Assembly (NCBI GenBank): GCA_036733985.1
Contig: DAIMZM010000010.1
Span: 1 to 36,824, forward strand
Length of the DNA stretch: 36,824 bases
From: DAIMZM01 sp036733985
GTDB taxonomy: Bacteria > Bacillota > Dehalobacteriia > UBA4068
Direction: 5' to 3'
Below the pieces are notes generated by a model. It saw only the letters and a program-made list of their open reading frames with translations, ran no database searches and was not told the origin of the DNA. Shown one piece after another: positions 14,747 through 22,522 of the stretch (its first letter is position 1; each line of letters starts with the position of its first letter). Position numbers and translations under genes: made by a program.

Positions 14747-15657
14747 TGAAAAAGCGCGGTAACGCCTCGCTGATCATTGCCCATCTGCTGCTCCTGGCCC
14801 TGATCAGCCTGATCCTGCTGCCTGGAATGAAGCAGGTGCAGCCGCCGGCGGCCCTGCTGGCCGGCCTGGCCCTGATGGAGCTTTTGTATCTGCTGAAGCT
14901 GCGCCGCTTAGGCAGAACCGCCCGGTTCCCTTCCCGGATCATGCTGATCGTCTGGAGCCTCCTCATCATCTGGGAACTGCTGGTGACCAAGCTGAACCTG
15001 CTCCATCCGGTACTGGTCCCCGCGCCGGAAAATGTCTTTTACGTTTTCCAGAGCCAATACCAGGCCCTCCTGGGCCATGCCCTATCCTCTCTGGAATTGC
15101 TGCTGATCAGCATGAGCCTGGGCCTGCTGCTGGGTTGGACCCTGGGCCTGCTCTCCGGCTGGTATACGGGGCTGGGCAATGTTTTCGCCCCCATTGCCAA
15201 TGTGCTGGCGCCCATACCGCCGGTGATCTTCGCCCCCTATATCGTGGCCATTATGCCTTCTTTCCGCAGCGCTTCGGCAGTGGTGATCATCCTGGGCATC
15301 TTCTTCCCCACCTTTCTCAATATGGTGGGCCGGGTCAGAGCCCTTGACCGGCAGATCCTGGATTCCGCCCGGATGCTGAATGTGGGCAACGGGGCCATGA
15401 TCACGAAAATCCTCCTGCCTTATACCCTGCCCGGGGTGGCGGCGGGGCTGAAAGTCACCCTGACCACCTCCTTCATGCTGCTGATGTTTGCCGAGATGAT
15501 GGGGGCCACCCAGGGCCTGGGCTATTATATCGTCAACTATAATACTTATGGCAATTATACCAATGTGATCGCCTGCATCATCGTGATCGGCGTTATCGTC
15601 ACCCTGTTGTCCCGCCTGGTCACGCTGATCCAGGCCAAAGTTATTAAGTGGCGTTAG
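14746..15657 (+). CDS. ABC transporter permease, SsuC/TauC-type
   Basis: This 303-aa multi-pass membrane protein belongs to the binding-protein-dependent permease family. Two N-terminal hydrophobic segments (about 5-50) precede the core. The coupling motif is in DSARMLNVGNGAMITKILLPYTLPGVAAGL (about 205-235). AAGGAGG lies just before the ATG, inside the ATPase gene end, and start and stop overlap by one base. The extra N-terminal pair of hydrophobic segments makes it slightly longer than a typical SsuC. It ends with a TAG codon. Confidence 0.92.
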   Translation: MKKRGNASLIIAHLLLLALISLILLPGMKQVQPPAALLAGLALMELLYLLKLRRLGRTARFPSRIMLIVWSLLIIWELLVTKLNLLHPVLVPAPENVFYVFQSQYQALLGHALSSLELLLISMSLGLLLGWTLGLLSGWYTGLGNVFAPIANVLAPIPPVIFAPYIVAIMPSFRSASAVVIILGIFFPTFLNMVGRVRALDRQILDSARMLNVGNGAMITKILLPYTLPGVAAGLKVTLTTSFMLLMFAEMMGATQGLGYYIVNYNTYGNYTNVIACIIVIGVIVTLLSRLVTLIQAKVIKWR

Positions 15658-15701
15658 GCTGAGAGAATCCTAAGCCAACGCCGGCAGCATAGGCGAAAAC
15701 C

Positions 15702-15741
15702 GCAGCCCCTTTTGCCTGTTTTTCCAGGTACAAGGGGCTGC
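15702..15741. terminator. Stem-loop after the importer operon, probable 3' end
   Basis: GCAGCCCCTT (15702-15711) pairs with AAGGGGCTGC (15732-15741), with an inner CCTG/CAGG pairing. The U-run on the plus strand is poor (CTCTTC), so termination efficiency is uncertain. Confidence 0.5.
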
Positions 15742-15779
15742 TCTTCATGGCATTCCGCCCGCAAAGACGAAGTTGTCTA

Positions 15780-15808
15780 TTGACGCTGGCTCTGCCACAG
15801 GGTAAAAT
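15780..15808 (+). promoter_or_regulatory. Sigma-A-type promoter for the COG3199 kinase-like gene
   Basis: TTGACG (15780-15785) and TAAAAT (15803-15808) are 17 bp apart. Predicted start is near 15815. The leader of about 95 nt is GC-rich and contains two copies of AAGCCTGG but no recognised riboswitch. Confidence 0.7.
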
Positions 15809-15910
15809 AATACTATATGCCCGGCTGCTTAAGCCTGGTATCATCCGGGGAAGCCTGGGAAAATACCCATCACAGCGGCTTCCAATTACGCGTTCTGAAA
15901 GGTGAAGACC

Positions 15911-17035
15911 ATGAAAAAACTCGGCTTTATCGTCAACCCCGTGGCCGGCATCGGCGGCAAGGTGGGACTAAAAGGCAGCGACGGCGCGGCCACCCTGGCC
16001 AAAGCCCTGGAACTGGGCGCCCGGCCGGAAAGCGGCAAAAAGGCGCTGATCACCATGACCGCGTTAAAGGCATACGCGGATCAATTCGATATCTACACCT
16101 GCCCGGGAGAGATGGGCGCGGCGATTTGCGCCGAAGCCGGTCTGGCCTGCACCGTTCTGGGGGATGACAATCCGGGACAGACCGGGCCGGAAGACACCAT
16201 GAACGCGGCCCGGGCCATGAAGGACCGGGGGATGGATCTGATCCTCTTTGCCGGCGGCGACGGCACGGCCCGCAATATCCTGGACGCGGTGGGCACCGAC
16301 GCCACGGTGCTGGGCATTCCCACCGGCTGTAAGATCCATTCCGGCGTCTACGCCCTGAATCCCCGGAACGCCGCGCTGCTGCTGGGCCAATTCGCCCAGG
16401 GCAAAATCCGGGAGACCCGGGAAGGGGAAGTCATGGATATTGACGAGGATTTATTCCGCCAGGGCATCGTCCAGGCCCGCCTTTATGGCTACCTGCGCAT
16501 TCCCAATGCCCAGAAAATGGTGCAGAACCTGAAATCCGGCCGGGGCTATAGCGAAAGCGACAGCATCGATATGGCCGCCGCTTATATTGCCGATACCATG
16601 GAGCGGGACGTGCTCTACATCGTGGGCACCGGCAGCACCACGGCGGCGGTTATGGCCAAGCTGGAGCTGCCCAATACCCTGCTGGGGGTGGATCTGGTGT
16701 ATAACCGTGAAGTGCTTGCCAGCGACTGCACGGAAAAGGAGATCCTCCAGGCCCTGGACAAATATCCGGCCGCCAAAATCATCGTCACCATTATCGGCGG
16801 CCAGGGCTATGTCTTTGGCCGGGGCAACCAGCAATTGTCCGCGGAAGTGATCCGGCGGGTGGGCCGGGAGCAAATCATCATTATTGCCAGCAAAAACAAA
16901 GCCCTGTCCCTGACCGGCTCCAATCTCTATGTGGATACCGGCGACGAGGAGGTCAACGCCATGCTCCGGGGCTACTATAAAGTGATCGTGGGCTATGAGG
17001 AAACCTTTATGATGAAACTGTCCGACGACGCCTAA
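15911..17035 (+). CDS. ATP-NAD kinase family protein (COG3199, AcoX-like)
   Basis: This 374-aa soluble protein belongs to the COG3199 branch of the NAD/diacylglycerol kinase superfamily. The N-terminus GFIVNPVAGIGGKVGLKGSDG is characteristic. The nucleotide-binding GGDGTARN lies at 115-122, followed by IPTGCKIHSGVYA. Activity in this branch is not well established; AcoX lies in acetoin operons in other bacteria, but no acetoin genes are seen here. The ATG at 15911 is preferred because AAAGGTG lies at the right distance. A GTG at 15902 overlaps that site. The gene is transcribed alone from its own promoter and ends at a shared terminator. Confidence 0.85.
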   Translation: MKKLGFIVNPVAGIGGKVGLKGSDGAATLAKALELGARPESGKKALITMTALKAYADQFDIYTCPGEMGAAICAEAGLACTVLGDDNPGQTGPEDTMNAARAMKDRGMDLILFAGGDGTARNILDAVGTDATVLGIPTGCKIHSGVYALNPRNAALLLGQFAQGKIRETREGEVMDIDEDLFRQGIVQARLYGYLRIPNAQKMVQNLKSGRGYSESDSIDMAAAYIADTMERDVLYIVGTGSTTAAVMAKLELPNTLLGVDLVYNREVLASDCTEKEILQALDKYPAAKIIVTIIGGQGYVFGRGNQQLSAEVIRRVGREQIIIIASKNKALSLTGSNLYVDTGDEEVNAMLRGYYKVIVGYEETFMMKLSDDA

Positions 17036-17060
17036 AGGCGGTTTCTCAGACGCCACTAAT

Positions 17061-17098
17061 AAAAGGGCGCCGGCTCAAAGCTGAGCCGCGCCCTTTTT
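17061..17098. terminator. Bidirectional terminator between kinase-like gene and PadR regulator
   Basis: AAAAGGGCG then CGGCTCA pair with TGAGCCG then CGCCCTTTTT, with one bulged C. A-rich and T-rich flanks suit both convergent transcripts. Confidence 0.85.
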
Positions 17099-17120
17099 GC
17101 ATGCCAGGCAATCGCTGCCG

Positions 17121-17483
17121 CTAGTCCTGAGCCTGCAGGGTTTTGTCAATCTCCGTAAGCAGTTCCTCAATACTGTCCCGGTAGCTATGCAGCGTGCTTT
17201 TCCAGGTTTCCAGGCATTGTTTGCCCTCCCCGGTGATGGCGTAGACCCGGCGGGCCCGTTGGCCCGGGGTCAGATCCCAGCTGGAAGAGACTTTTCCCCC
17301 TTCTTCCAGCTGCTTCAGGGTGCGGTAAAAGCCGGTGGCGTCCACCCGGCAGACCAGGCCCCGCTCCTTAATCTCGTTCAGCAGTTTAAAGCCATGGGCA
17401 GGCGCTTCGTAAAGCAGCAGCAGAATGGCCGGCTGAATAAACTTTTCCAAATAGTCGCCCTGGCAGGGGCATTTTTCGCGCAT
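17121..17483 (-). CDS. PadR-family transcriptional regulator
   Basis: This 120-aa winged-helix protein has the PadR core: LEKFIQPAILLLLYEAPAHGFKLLNEIKERG (recognition domain, about 12-42), then ATGFYRTLKQLEEGGKV, the RRVYAITGEGKQCLETW wing, and a C-terminal dimerisation helix. An unusual CPCQG sits at residues 5-9, ahead of the domain. The ATG at 17483 follows GGGAGGGA; an in-frame ATG at 17513 lies almost at the predicted transcription start and has no site. PadR proteins usually repress a neighbouring transporter or efflux gene, but no obvious target adjoins it. Stop codon is TAG. Confidence 0.85.
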   Translation of the reverse strand: MREKCPCQGDYLEKFIQPAILLLLYEAPAHGFKLLNEIKERGLVCRVDATGFYRTLKQLEEGGKVSSSWDLTPGQRARRVYAITGEGKQCLETWKSTLHSYRDSIEELLTEIDKTLQAQD

Positions 17484-17503
17484 TTTCGTCCCTCCCTGAC
17501 CAA

Positions 17504-17532
17504 AGTATACCATTCCCCGGGTAAAACTTCAA
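17504..17532 (-). promoter_or_regulatory. Promoter of the PadR-family gene, with possible operator
   Basis: On the minus strand TTGAAG (17532-17527) and TATACT (17509-17504) are 17 bp apart, giving a leader of only about 14 nt. Just upstream, TCAAT and ATTGA (17529-17544) form an inverted repeat with a 6-bp spacer overlapping the -35 box, a plausible autoregulatory site. Confidence 0.7.
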
Positions 17533-17570
17533 TTGTAATATTGATCCGGCCGGTCGAGCCTGCCAGGCAT

Positions 17571-17599
17571 AAAAAAGCCCCCGTTAACGGAGGCTTTTT
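17571..17599 (-). terminator. Terminator of the PEP carboxykinase gene
   Basis: The minus-strand RNA forms AAAAAGCC...GGCUUUUU around the palindrome CCGTTAACGG with one mismatch, followed by U's, 20 bp after the pckG stop codon. Confidence 0.85.
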
Positions 17600-17619
17600 A
17601 CAGCATAATCAAGAAGCGC

Positions 17620-19410
17620 TTATTTTTTCAGGCGCTGCTCCATAGCGTCCACTTCCGCCAGCAATTCCCCGGGCATGGTATCGCCGATCTTGGCATAAAA
17701 TTCGCGGATACTCTTGATATCCTCCAGCCAGTAGGCATTTTCCACCGAGAGGATGCCCCGCAAATCTTCCAAGCTAAAGGGATGGCCGGCTTTGATCTGA
17801 TAATCCAGGCCGCTGATATTGATGTCCTCAGCCTTGGGCACAAAGCCGATGGCGGTTTCAGCCGCATCCACCTGGCCTTCGCAGCGTTTGATGATCCATT
17901 CCAGCACCCGGAAATTATCGCCGTAGCCGGGCCAGATGAAGTTGCCTTCATCATCCAGGCGGAACCAGTTCACATTGAAGACTTTCGGCAGCTTCTCCGG
18001 GCTGGTCTTTTTGCCCATATCCAGCCAATGCTGGAAGTAATCGCCCATATCATAACCGCAGAAGGGCAGCATAGCCATGGGATCCCGCCGCACCACGCCC
18101 ACCGCGCCGCTGGCCGCGGCTGTGGTCTCGGAAGCCATGATGGAGCCTACGAACACGCCATGCGCCCAATCCCGGGACTGGTAGACCAGGGGCGCGGTCT
18201 TGGCCCGGCGGCCGCCGAAGATGATGGCGGACAGGGGCACGCCGTTGGGGTTCTCCCATTCCGGCGAGATGCAGGGGCAATTCCGGGCCGGGGCGGTGAA
18301 GCGGGAGTTGGGATGGGCACCCTTGCTGCCGTCCGCAGGATTCCAGGGCTCGCCCTTCCAGTTCTCCACGCCCTGGGGCGGATTCTTATCCAAGCCTTCC
18401 CACCAGACGCCGCCGTCCTTGGTCATCACCACATTGGTGAAGATGGTGCCTTCCTTGGTACTGGCCAAGGCATTGGGATTGGATTTTTCATTGGTGCCGG
18501 GGGCCACGCCAAAGAAGCCGGCCTCCGGGTTCTGGGCATAGAAGCGGCCGTCGGGCCCCAGCTTGATCCAGGCGATATCGTCGCCAACGGTCCAGACCTT
18601 ATAGCCTTTGGCCCGGTAGCCTTCGGGCGGGATCAGCATGGCCAGGTTGGTTTTGCCGCAGGCGGAGGGAAAAGCGGCGGCCACGTATTTGGTCTCCCCG
18701 GCAGGGTTCTCGATGCCCAGGATCAGCATGTGTTCGGCCATCCAGCCTTCTTTCCAACCCTGGTAAGAGGCGATACGCAGGGCAAAGCATTTTTTGCCCA
18801 GCAGCACATTGCCGCCATAACCGCTGTTGCAGGAGCGGATCCAGTTATCTTCGGGGAATTGGAGGATATAGCGCTTCTCTTCGTCAATTTGGCATTTGGC
18901 ATGCTGGCCGCGGACAAAGTCATTGCTGTCGCCCAGGGCTTCCAGCACCTTATGGCCGGTACGGGTCATGATCGCCATGTTCAGCACCACATAGATGCTG
19001 TCGGTGATCTCGATGCCCACCTTAGAAAAGGGCGATCCCACCACACCCATGGAGAAGGGAATCACATACATGGTGCGGCCTTGCATGGCGCCCCGCATGA
19101 TTTCATCGGTCATGGCATAGGCCTGGTCGGGAGCCATCCAGTTGTTTGTGGCGCCGGCATTTTTCTGTTCACGGCTGCAAATGAAGGTACGGCCTTCCAC
19201 ACGGGCCACGTCATTGACTGCGGTGCGGTGATAGTAGCAGTTAGGCAGCTTTTCCTGATTTAGTTTGACGATTTCGCCGGTAGACATTGCCTGTTGGCGC
19301 AGGTCTTCCAATTGCGCTTCGCTGCCGTCGATCCAGACAATCTGATCCGGTTTCAACAGTTCCGCGGATTGAGCCACAAATTCATTGACCTTCCCGTTAT
19401 GGCATTCCAT
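17620..19410 (-). CDS. pckG: Phosphoenolpyruvate carboxykinase (GTP)
   Basis: This 596-aa enzyme interconverts oxaloacetate plus GTP with PEP, CO2 and GDP. It is of the GTP class (about 600 aa), not the shorter ATP class. Visible motifs are RTMYVIPFSMG (112-122), the PEPCK P-loop FPSACGKTN (247-255) with its reactive Cys251, the metal-binding VGDDIAW (275-281), and a WWEGL plus FTAPARNCP segment. The ATG at 19410 follows GGAGGTC at a 10-base spacing and AGGAC close by. It has its own terminator. The promoter in the 140 bp upstream could not be placed with confidence. In anaerobic fermenters this enzyme often works anaplerotically, fixing CO2 onto PEP; direction here is not known. Confidence 0.97.
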   Translation of the reverse strand: MECHNGKVNEFVAQSAELLKPDQIVWIDGSEAQLEDLRQQAMSTGEIVKLNQEKLPNCYYHRTAVNDVARVEGRTFICSREQKNAGATNNWMAPDQAYAMTDEIMRGAMQGRTMYVIPFSMGVVGSPFSKVGIEITDSIYVVLNMAIMTRTGHKVLEALGDSNDFVRGQHAKCQIDEEKRYILQFPEDNWIRSCNSGYGGNVLLGKKCFALRIASYQGWKEGWMAEHMLILGIENPAGETKYVAAAFPSACGKTNLAMLIPPEGYRAKGYKVWTVGDDIAWIKLGPDGRFYAQNPEAGFFGVAPGTNEKSNPNALASTKEGTIFTNVVMTKDGGVWWEGLDKNPPQGVENWKGEPWNPADGSKGAHPNSRFTAPARNCPCISPEWENPNGVPLSAIIFGGRRAKTAPLVYQSRDWAHGVFVGSIMASETTAAASGAVGVVRRDPMAMLPFCGYDMGDYFQHWLDMGKKTSPEKLPKVFNVNWFRLDDEGNFIWPGYGDNFRVLEWIIKRCEGQVDAAETAIGFVPKAEDINISGLDYQIKAGHPFSLEDLRGILSVENAYWLEDIKSIREFYAKIGDTMPGELLAEVDAMEQRLKK

Positions 19411-19550
19411 GTCCTATTTGACCTCCAAATGTAGATTTATCGGCCTGCCGATATACTAAGCTGTATTCCAGCCCCCATCTATAATCCCTTTTTATTTCCG
19501 GGAAACAATAAATTTTCAGACTATAACGACAGCTGGTTAGTCGCTGGATT

Positions 19551-20315
19551 TTATTGCCGCCGCTGAATGCCGTTGACGTCGATATAGCAGTCGCCGGTGA
19601 GCAAAAGCTGGGAAATCGGCACCACGGCCAAATCCCTGGCCTGCAGTTCCCCGAGGATTGCCGGCAGCGCCTCGGCAGTGTGCAGGCCGTTATTATGAAA
19701 CAGCACGATATCCCCGGCATGGATATCCCTCACCACCCGCTCACAGATCTCATCCGCGCTCAGATCCTGCCAATCCAGGCTGTCGATGGACCATTGAATG
19801 GGCGTATAGCCGGCTTCCCGGGTCACGCGGATCACCCGGTTATTATAATCGCCAAAGGGCGGCCGGAACAGGCTGGGGCTATAGCCGGTAAGTTCCTGGA
19901 CCAGGGCAAAATTATCCGCCAGCTCTTTTTTGATCTGGTCCTCGCTTAAGAGGCTGAAGCGGGGATGGCTCACCGAATGCAGGCCGATCTCATGCCCCCG
20001 CATGGCGATTTCCCTGGCCATCTCCGGATAATCCTCCAGCCAGATATTCACCAGAAAAAAGGTGCATTTGACCCCGTACTCATCCAGGGTATCCAAAATC
20101 GCCAGCGTCCGCTCAGCGCCCCAGCTGGCGTCAAAGCTGATGGACACGGCCTGCTGATCCGTGGCCACCTCATAGACGGGCAGCAGCCGCTCCCCGGCCA
20201 AAACAGCGTCGATCAGATGCCCGGGCCACAGCAAGGCCAGGAGCAAGAGCAGAATTATGCCGATAAAGGCCAGCACCCGCTTGATCCTGGCCCGGGAAAT
20301 CATGATGATATGCAT
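19551..20315 (-). CDS. Polysaccharide deacetylase, PdaB-like, membrane-anchored
   Basis: This 254-aa protein has an N-terminal membrane anchor (about 12-30) and one NodB-type deacetylase domain. Motif 1 is SFDASWG (Asp62), the FDxSWG form typical of PdaB-like proteins rather than TFDDG. Motif 2 is HSVSH (His113, His117), motif 3 RPPFGDYN (151-158), then DSLDW and IVLFHN (His207). All metal ligands are present, so it should be active on N-acetylated cell-wall or spore glycans outside the membrane. The ATG at 20315 has GGGGGG six bases upstream; two upstream in-frame ATGs are too close to or ahead of that site. PdaB relatives act in sporulation, which suggests, but does not prove, a spore former. 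Confidence 0.88.
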   Translation of the reverse strand: MHIIMISRARIKRVLAFIGIILLLLLALLWPGHLIDAVLAGERLLPVYEVATDQQAVSISFDASWGAERTLAILDTLDEYGVKCTFFLVNIWLEDYPEMAREIAMRGHEIGLHSVSHPRFSLLSEDQIKKELADNFALVQELTGYSPSLFRPPFGDYNNRVIRVTREAGYTPIQWSIDSLDWQDLSADEICERVVRDIHAGDIVLFHNNGLHTAEALPAILGELQARDLAVVPISQLLLTGDCYIDVNGIQRRQ

Positions 20316-20396
20316 GCGCATCCCCCCTTGCTGCAGCCTATGTTGCATGGCCCAGGGATATGACGGCGGTTGAGAAGGCGGCGGAGCGGGGGGATA

Positions 20397-20434
20397 AAAA
20401 AGCAGCCCCGCCCCTATTGGGCAAGGCTGCTTTT
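20397..20434. terminator. Intrinsic terminator of the XRE-type regulator gene
   Basis: AAAAGCAGCC (20397-20406) pairs with GGCTGCTTTT (20425-20434) with an inner GCCC/GGGC hairpin. It follows the stop codon at 20447 on the minus strand and has T-rich ends on both strands. Confidence 0.85.
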
Positions 20435-20446
20435 GGTCCTATCCTA

Positions 20447-21985
20447 CTACATATACTGACGCAGCTGCCGGATGACGCTGTCTTTATCCTTGTCCTGTTC
20501 CGGGATGGCGTCCAGGGTATTGTTCAAATAGTGGATAAAGGCATTGGTCATCTTTTGTTCCTTCAGCACAAAGGTGAGGAAGGTCCAGTCCTGCTTGGTA
20601 AAAACGACCCCCACGCCTTTCTTGGCCATGATCTGGGTATTATTAAAGTAATCCGGCTTTTTCAGTAAGTAAAAATGGTAATTATCATATTCCTGGATCA
20701 CGCGGATGGTGTTTTCCAGATGCTCGGAAAAATCCTCCTTGCGTTCAAAAAACATGGGATGGGACGCCAGGTAGGGCACGGTATCCACCGGTATCCTGCG
20801 GGGGTCGAAGCGATCCGGCGGCGGCAGGGCCACCACCTCCGTATAGGTATTGCCCCGCAGATGCTGCCGGAACTGCTCGGTATTGGAACGGAACAGGTTC
20901 ATGATCTGATCGTATTTTTTCTCGCTGAAATCAAAACGCTTAAGATTCCGGGAGAAAATACTTTCCGGCATGGTATGGGAAGTGATGGTGTAGAGCAGGG
21001 CGATGGAATCCCCAGGCTGGTTGTTATGATAATCCAGATAGGCCAGATAGCGGTTGCTGGTCTGGGGGACGAAGCACTGGATCAGGGGGACGCTGTCCGC
21101 CATAATCGCTCTTAGCGTGGCTTCGGTATCCCTGATCTTGTCCCCATTGCTGGAAAACTCATATTCGCCGCAAGCCTCCCGGCCCGCCACGGTGTGCGAG
21201 GTCAGGGCGCAAATGCCCGGCACCGCGATAAAGGTGCGCTTAAACATGCTCTCATGATACTTGGGGCAGTAGTAGGGATGCACCTTATCGGTGATATAAT
21301 AGGGCAGCCACTTCTCAATAATGGCAAAGAGCTCGTACAATTCCCTGTTGATCGTATGGACGATTTCCAGCGTATGGCCTTGCCTGACGCATTGATCCAT
21401 CAGCGCGGTCCATTGGGCCAGGTAGTCCGGATCACGGATCAGCCAGTCCAGGCTCTGATCGCTGAAGGCCATCACATTAATGGCCTGATCCGCGTCGAGC
21501 AGGGATCTCAGCAGCTTCAGCACCGCGCTTTGCATGCCTTCCCTGCCCCGGAACACCTCGGTCTGGCGCAATTCCCCCTGGCGGATCTCGCCGATATTGG
21601 CCGAACGCCCATTACTGTAAGTTACCGGCGTCGAATCAATATGATGCAGGAAAGAACCGATGACCAGGCCGGCATAGGATTGGCTGTCATCCGCCGTTGC
21701 CAGCCAATCCGCCACCAAATCGGCAAAGGCGGCGTCTGAACAATGGAGCTGGCTCAGATTGGCGCCCACCAATTGCAGGATGGCGATACGCTGCGCATCC
21801 GAACCGGCTCTTTGGGTGATAAAGGCGCTGATCTTGCCAATATAGGGACTGCTGGACGTAGGTTTGCGGTCGCCGGTACGCCAGCGGCTGATCAGCGAAG
21901 CGTCGGCGCCGATTGCTTCAGCCAATTCCTTATTTGTTACTTTTAGCGTTTTTAAAATAAGCTGCAATTTTTGGGAAAAGGACAT
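20447..21985 (-). CDS. Large XRE-type transcriptional regulator with unrecognised C-terminal region
   Basis: This is a 512-aa cytoplasmic protein. Residues about 1-60 form a lambda-repressor-like HTH (VTNKELAEAIGADASLISRWRTGDRKPT). The remaining 450 residues match no domain I know. They contain REGMQSAVLKLLRSLLDADQAINVMAFSDQSLDWL (about 150-185), a HTLEIVHTINRELYELF segment resembling the style of effector domains that sense stress or nucleotide-like ligands, and a charged C-terminus. The ATG at 21985 has a GAGGCGGG site. It is transcribed alone from the promoter at 22046-22074 and has its own terminator. It lies directly downstream of the cupin gene that ends the opp-hyu-peptidase series, so it may regulate that series; this is inference from position. 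Confidence 0.75.
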   Translation of the reverse strand: MSFSQKLQLILKTLKVTNKELAEAIGADASLISRWRTGDRKPTSSSPYIGKISAFITQRAGSDAQRIAILQLVGANLSQLHCSDAAFADLVADWLATADDSQSYAGLVIGSFLHHIDSTPVTYSNGRSANIGEIRQGELRQTEVFRGREGMQSAVLKLLRSLLDADQAINVMAFSDQSLDWLIRDPDYLAQWTALMDQCVRQGHTLEIVHTINRELYELFAIIEKWLPYYITDKVHPYYCPKYHESMFKRTFIAVPGICALTSHTVAGREACGEYEFSSNGDKIRDTEATLRAIMADSVPLIQCFVPQTSNRYLAYLDYHNNQPGDSIALLYTITSHTMPESIFSRNLKRFDFSEKKYDQIMNLFRSNTEQFRQHLRGNTYTEVVALPPPDRFDPRRIPVDTVPYLASHPMFFERKEDFSEHLENTIRVIQEYDNYHFYLLKKPDYFNNTQIMAKKGVGVVFTKQDWTFLTFVLKEQKMTNAFIHYLNNTLDAIPEQDKDKDSVIRQLRQYM

Positions 21986-22045
21986 CGGCCCGCCTCGTTA
22001 GCTATATACTAAAAAGTTGCTCGGAGTTTGCCATAATCTGGTCAC

Positions 22046-22074
22046 AGTATACCACTATTCATAGCATTTGTCAC
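22046..22074 (-). promoter_or_regulatory. Promoter of the XRE-type regulator
   Basis: On the minus strand GTGACA (22074-22069) and TATACT (22051-22046) are 17 bp apart, predicting a start near 22039 and a leader of about 53 nt. Confidence 0.75.
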
Positions 22075-22153
22075 GTAGAATGGTACGGTTAAAGCGTGTA
22101 ATTAGGGGGATCCGCCGGTTTAAGCGGAAAACTCTGGCCCTGATTAGGCAAGG

Positions 22154-22492
22154 TTAGTCTTCGATCAAAATATATTTTAAAACGCAATCTTCCTGGGTGA
22201 TATTATAAGAATAATGCTCCTCCCGGGCCGGAATAAAGGTGCAGTCCCCGGGGTTGATCGTATGCAGCGTCCCGCCGGAAAACACCTGCAGGCTGCCGGA
22301 AACCACATAAGAGAATTCATGGCCGGGATGGAAGGTGAAGCCGGTTTCCGGCACCCGGGCGCCGGCGGGGAAAATGATATAGCCGATATCCAGCTTGGGA
22401 TTGGGGTTGGTTTCCTCGGTGAAAAAGCGGTATTGTTTGGCAACGCCGTGTCTTTCGTCCTGGATTGCCGGCTGCACATTAAATACTTGCAT
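22154..22492 (-). CDS. Small cupin-domain protein
   Basis: This 112-aa single-domain cupin has motif 1 HPGHEFSYVVSGSLQVFSGG (His55, His58, Glu59) and motif 2 GDCTFIPAREEHYSYN (His93), so all expected metal ligands are present. Small cupins of this kind act as isomerases, lyases or ligand sensors; no activity can be assigned. AAGGAGG lies before the ATG. It follows the M42 peptidase by 30 bp and is the last gene of the right-hand minus-strand series. Confidence 0.85.
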   Translation of the reverse strand: MQVFNVQPAIQDERHGVAKQYRFFTEETNPNPKLDIGYIIFPAGARVPETGFTFHPGHEFSYVVSGSLQVFSGGTLHTINPGDCTFIPAREEHYSYNITQEDCVLKYILIED

Positions 22493-22522
22493 GGTGCGTC
22501 CTCCTTGAATTAGATATAAGGT

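Noticed and set aside
17782..19263. 493-codon plus-strand frame
   Set aside because: It lies antisense to PEP carboxykinase and has no recognisable domain.
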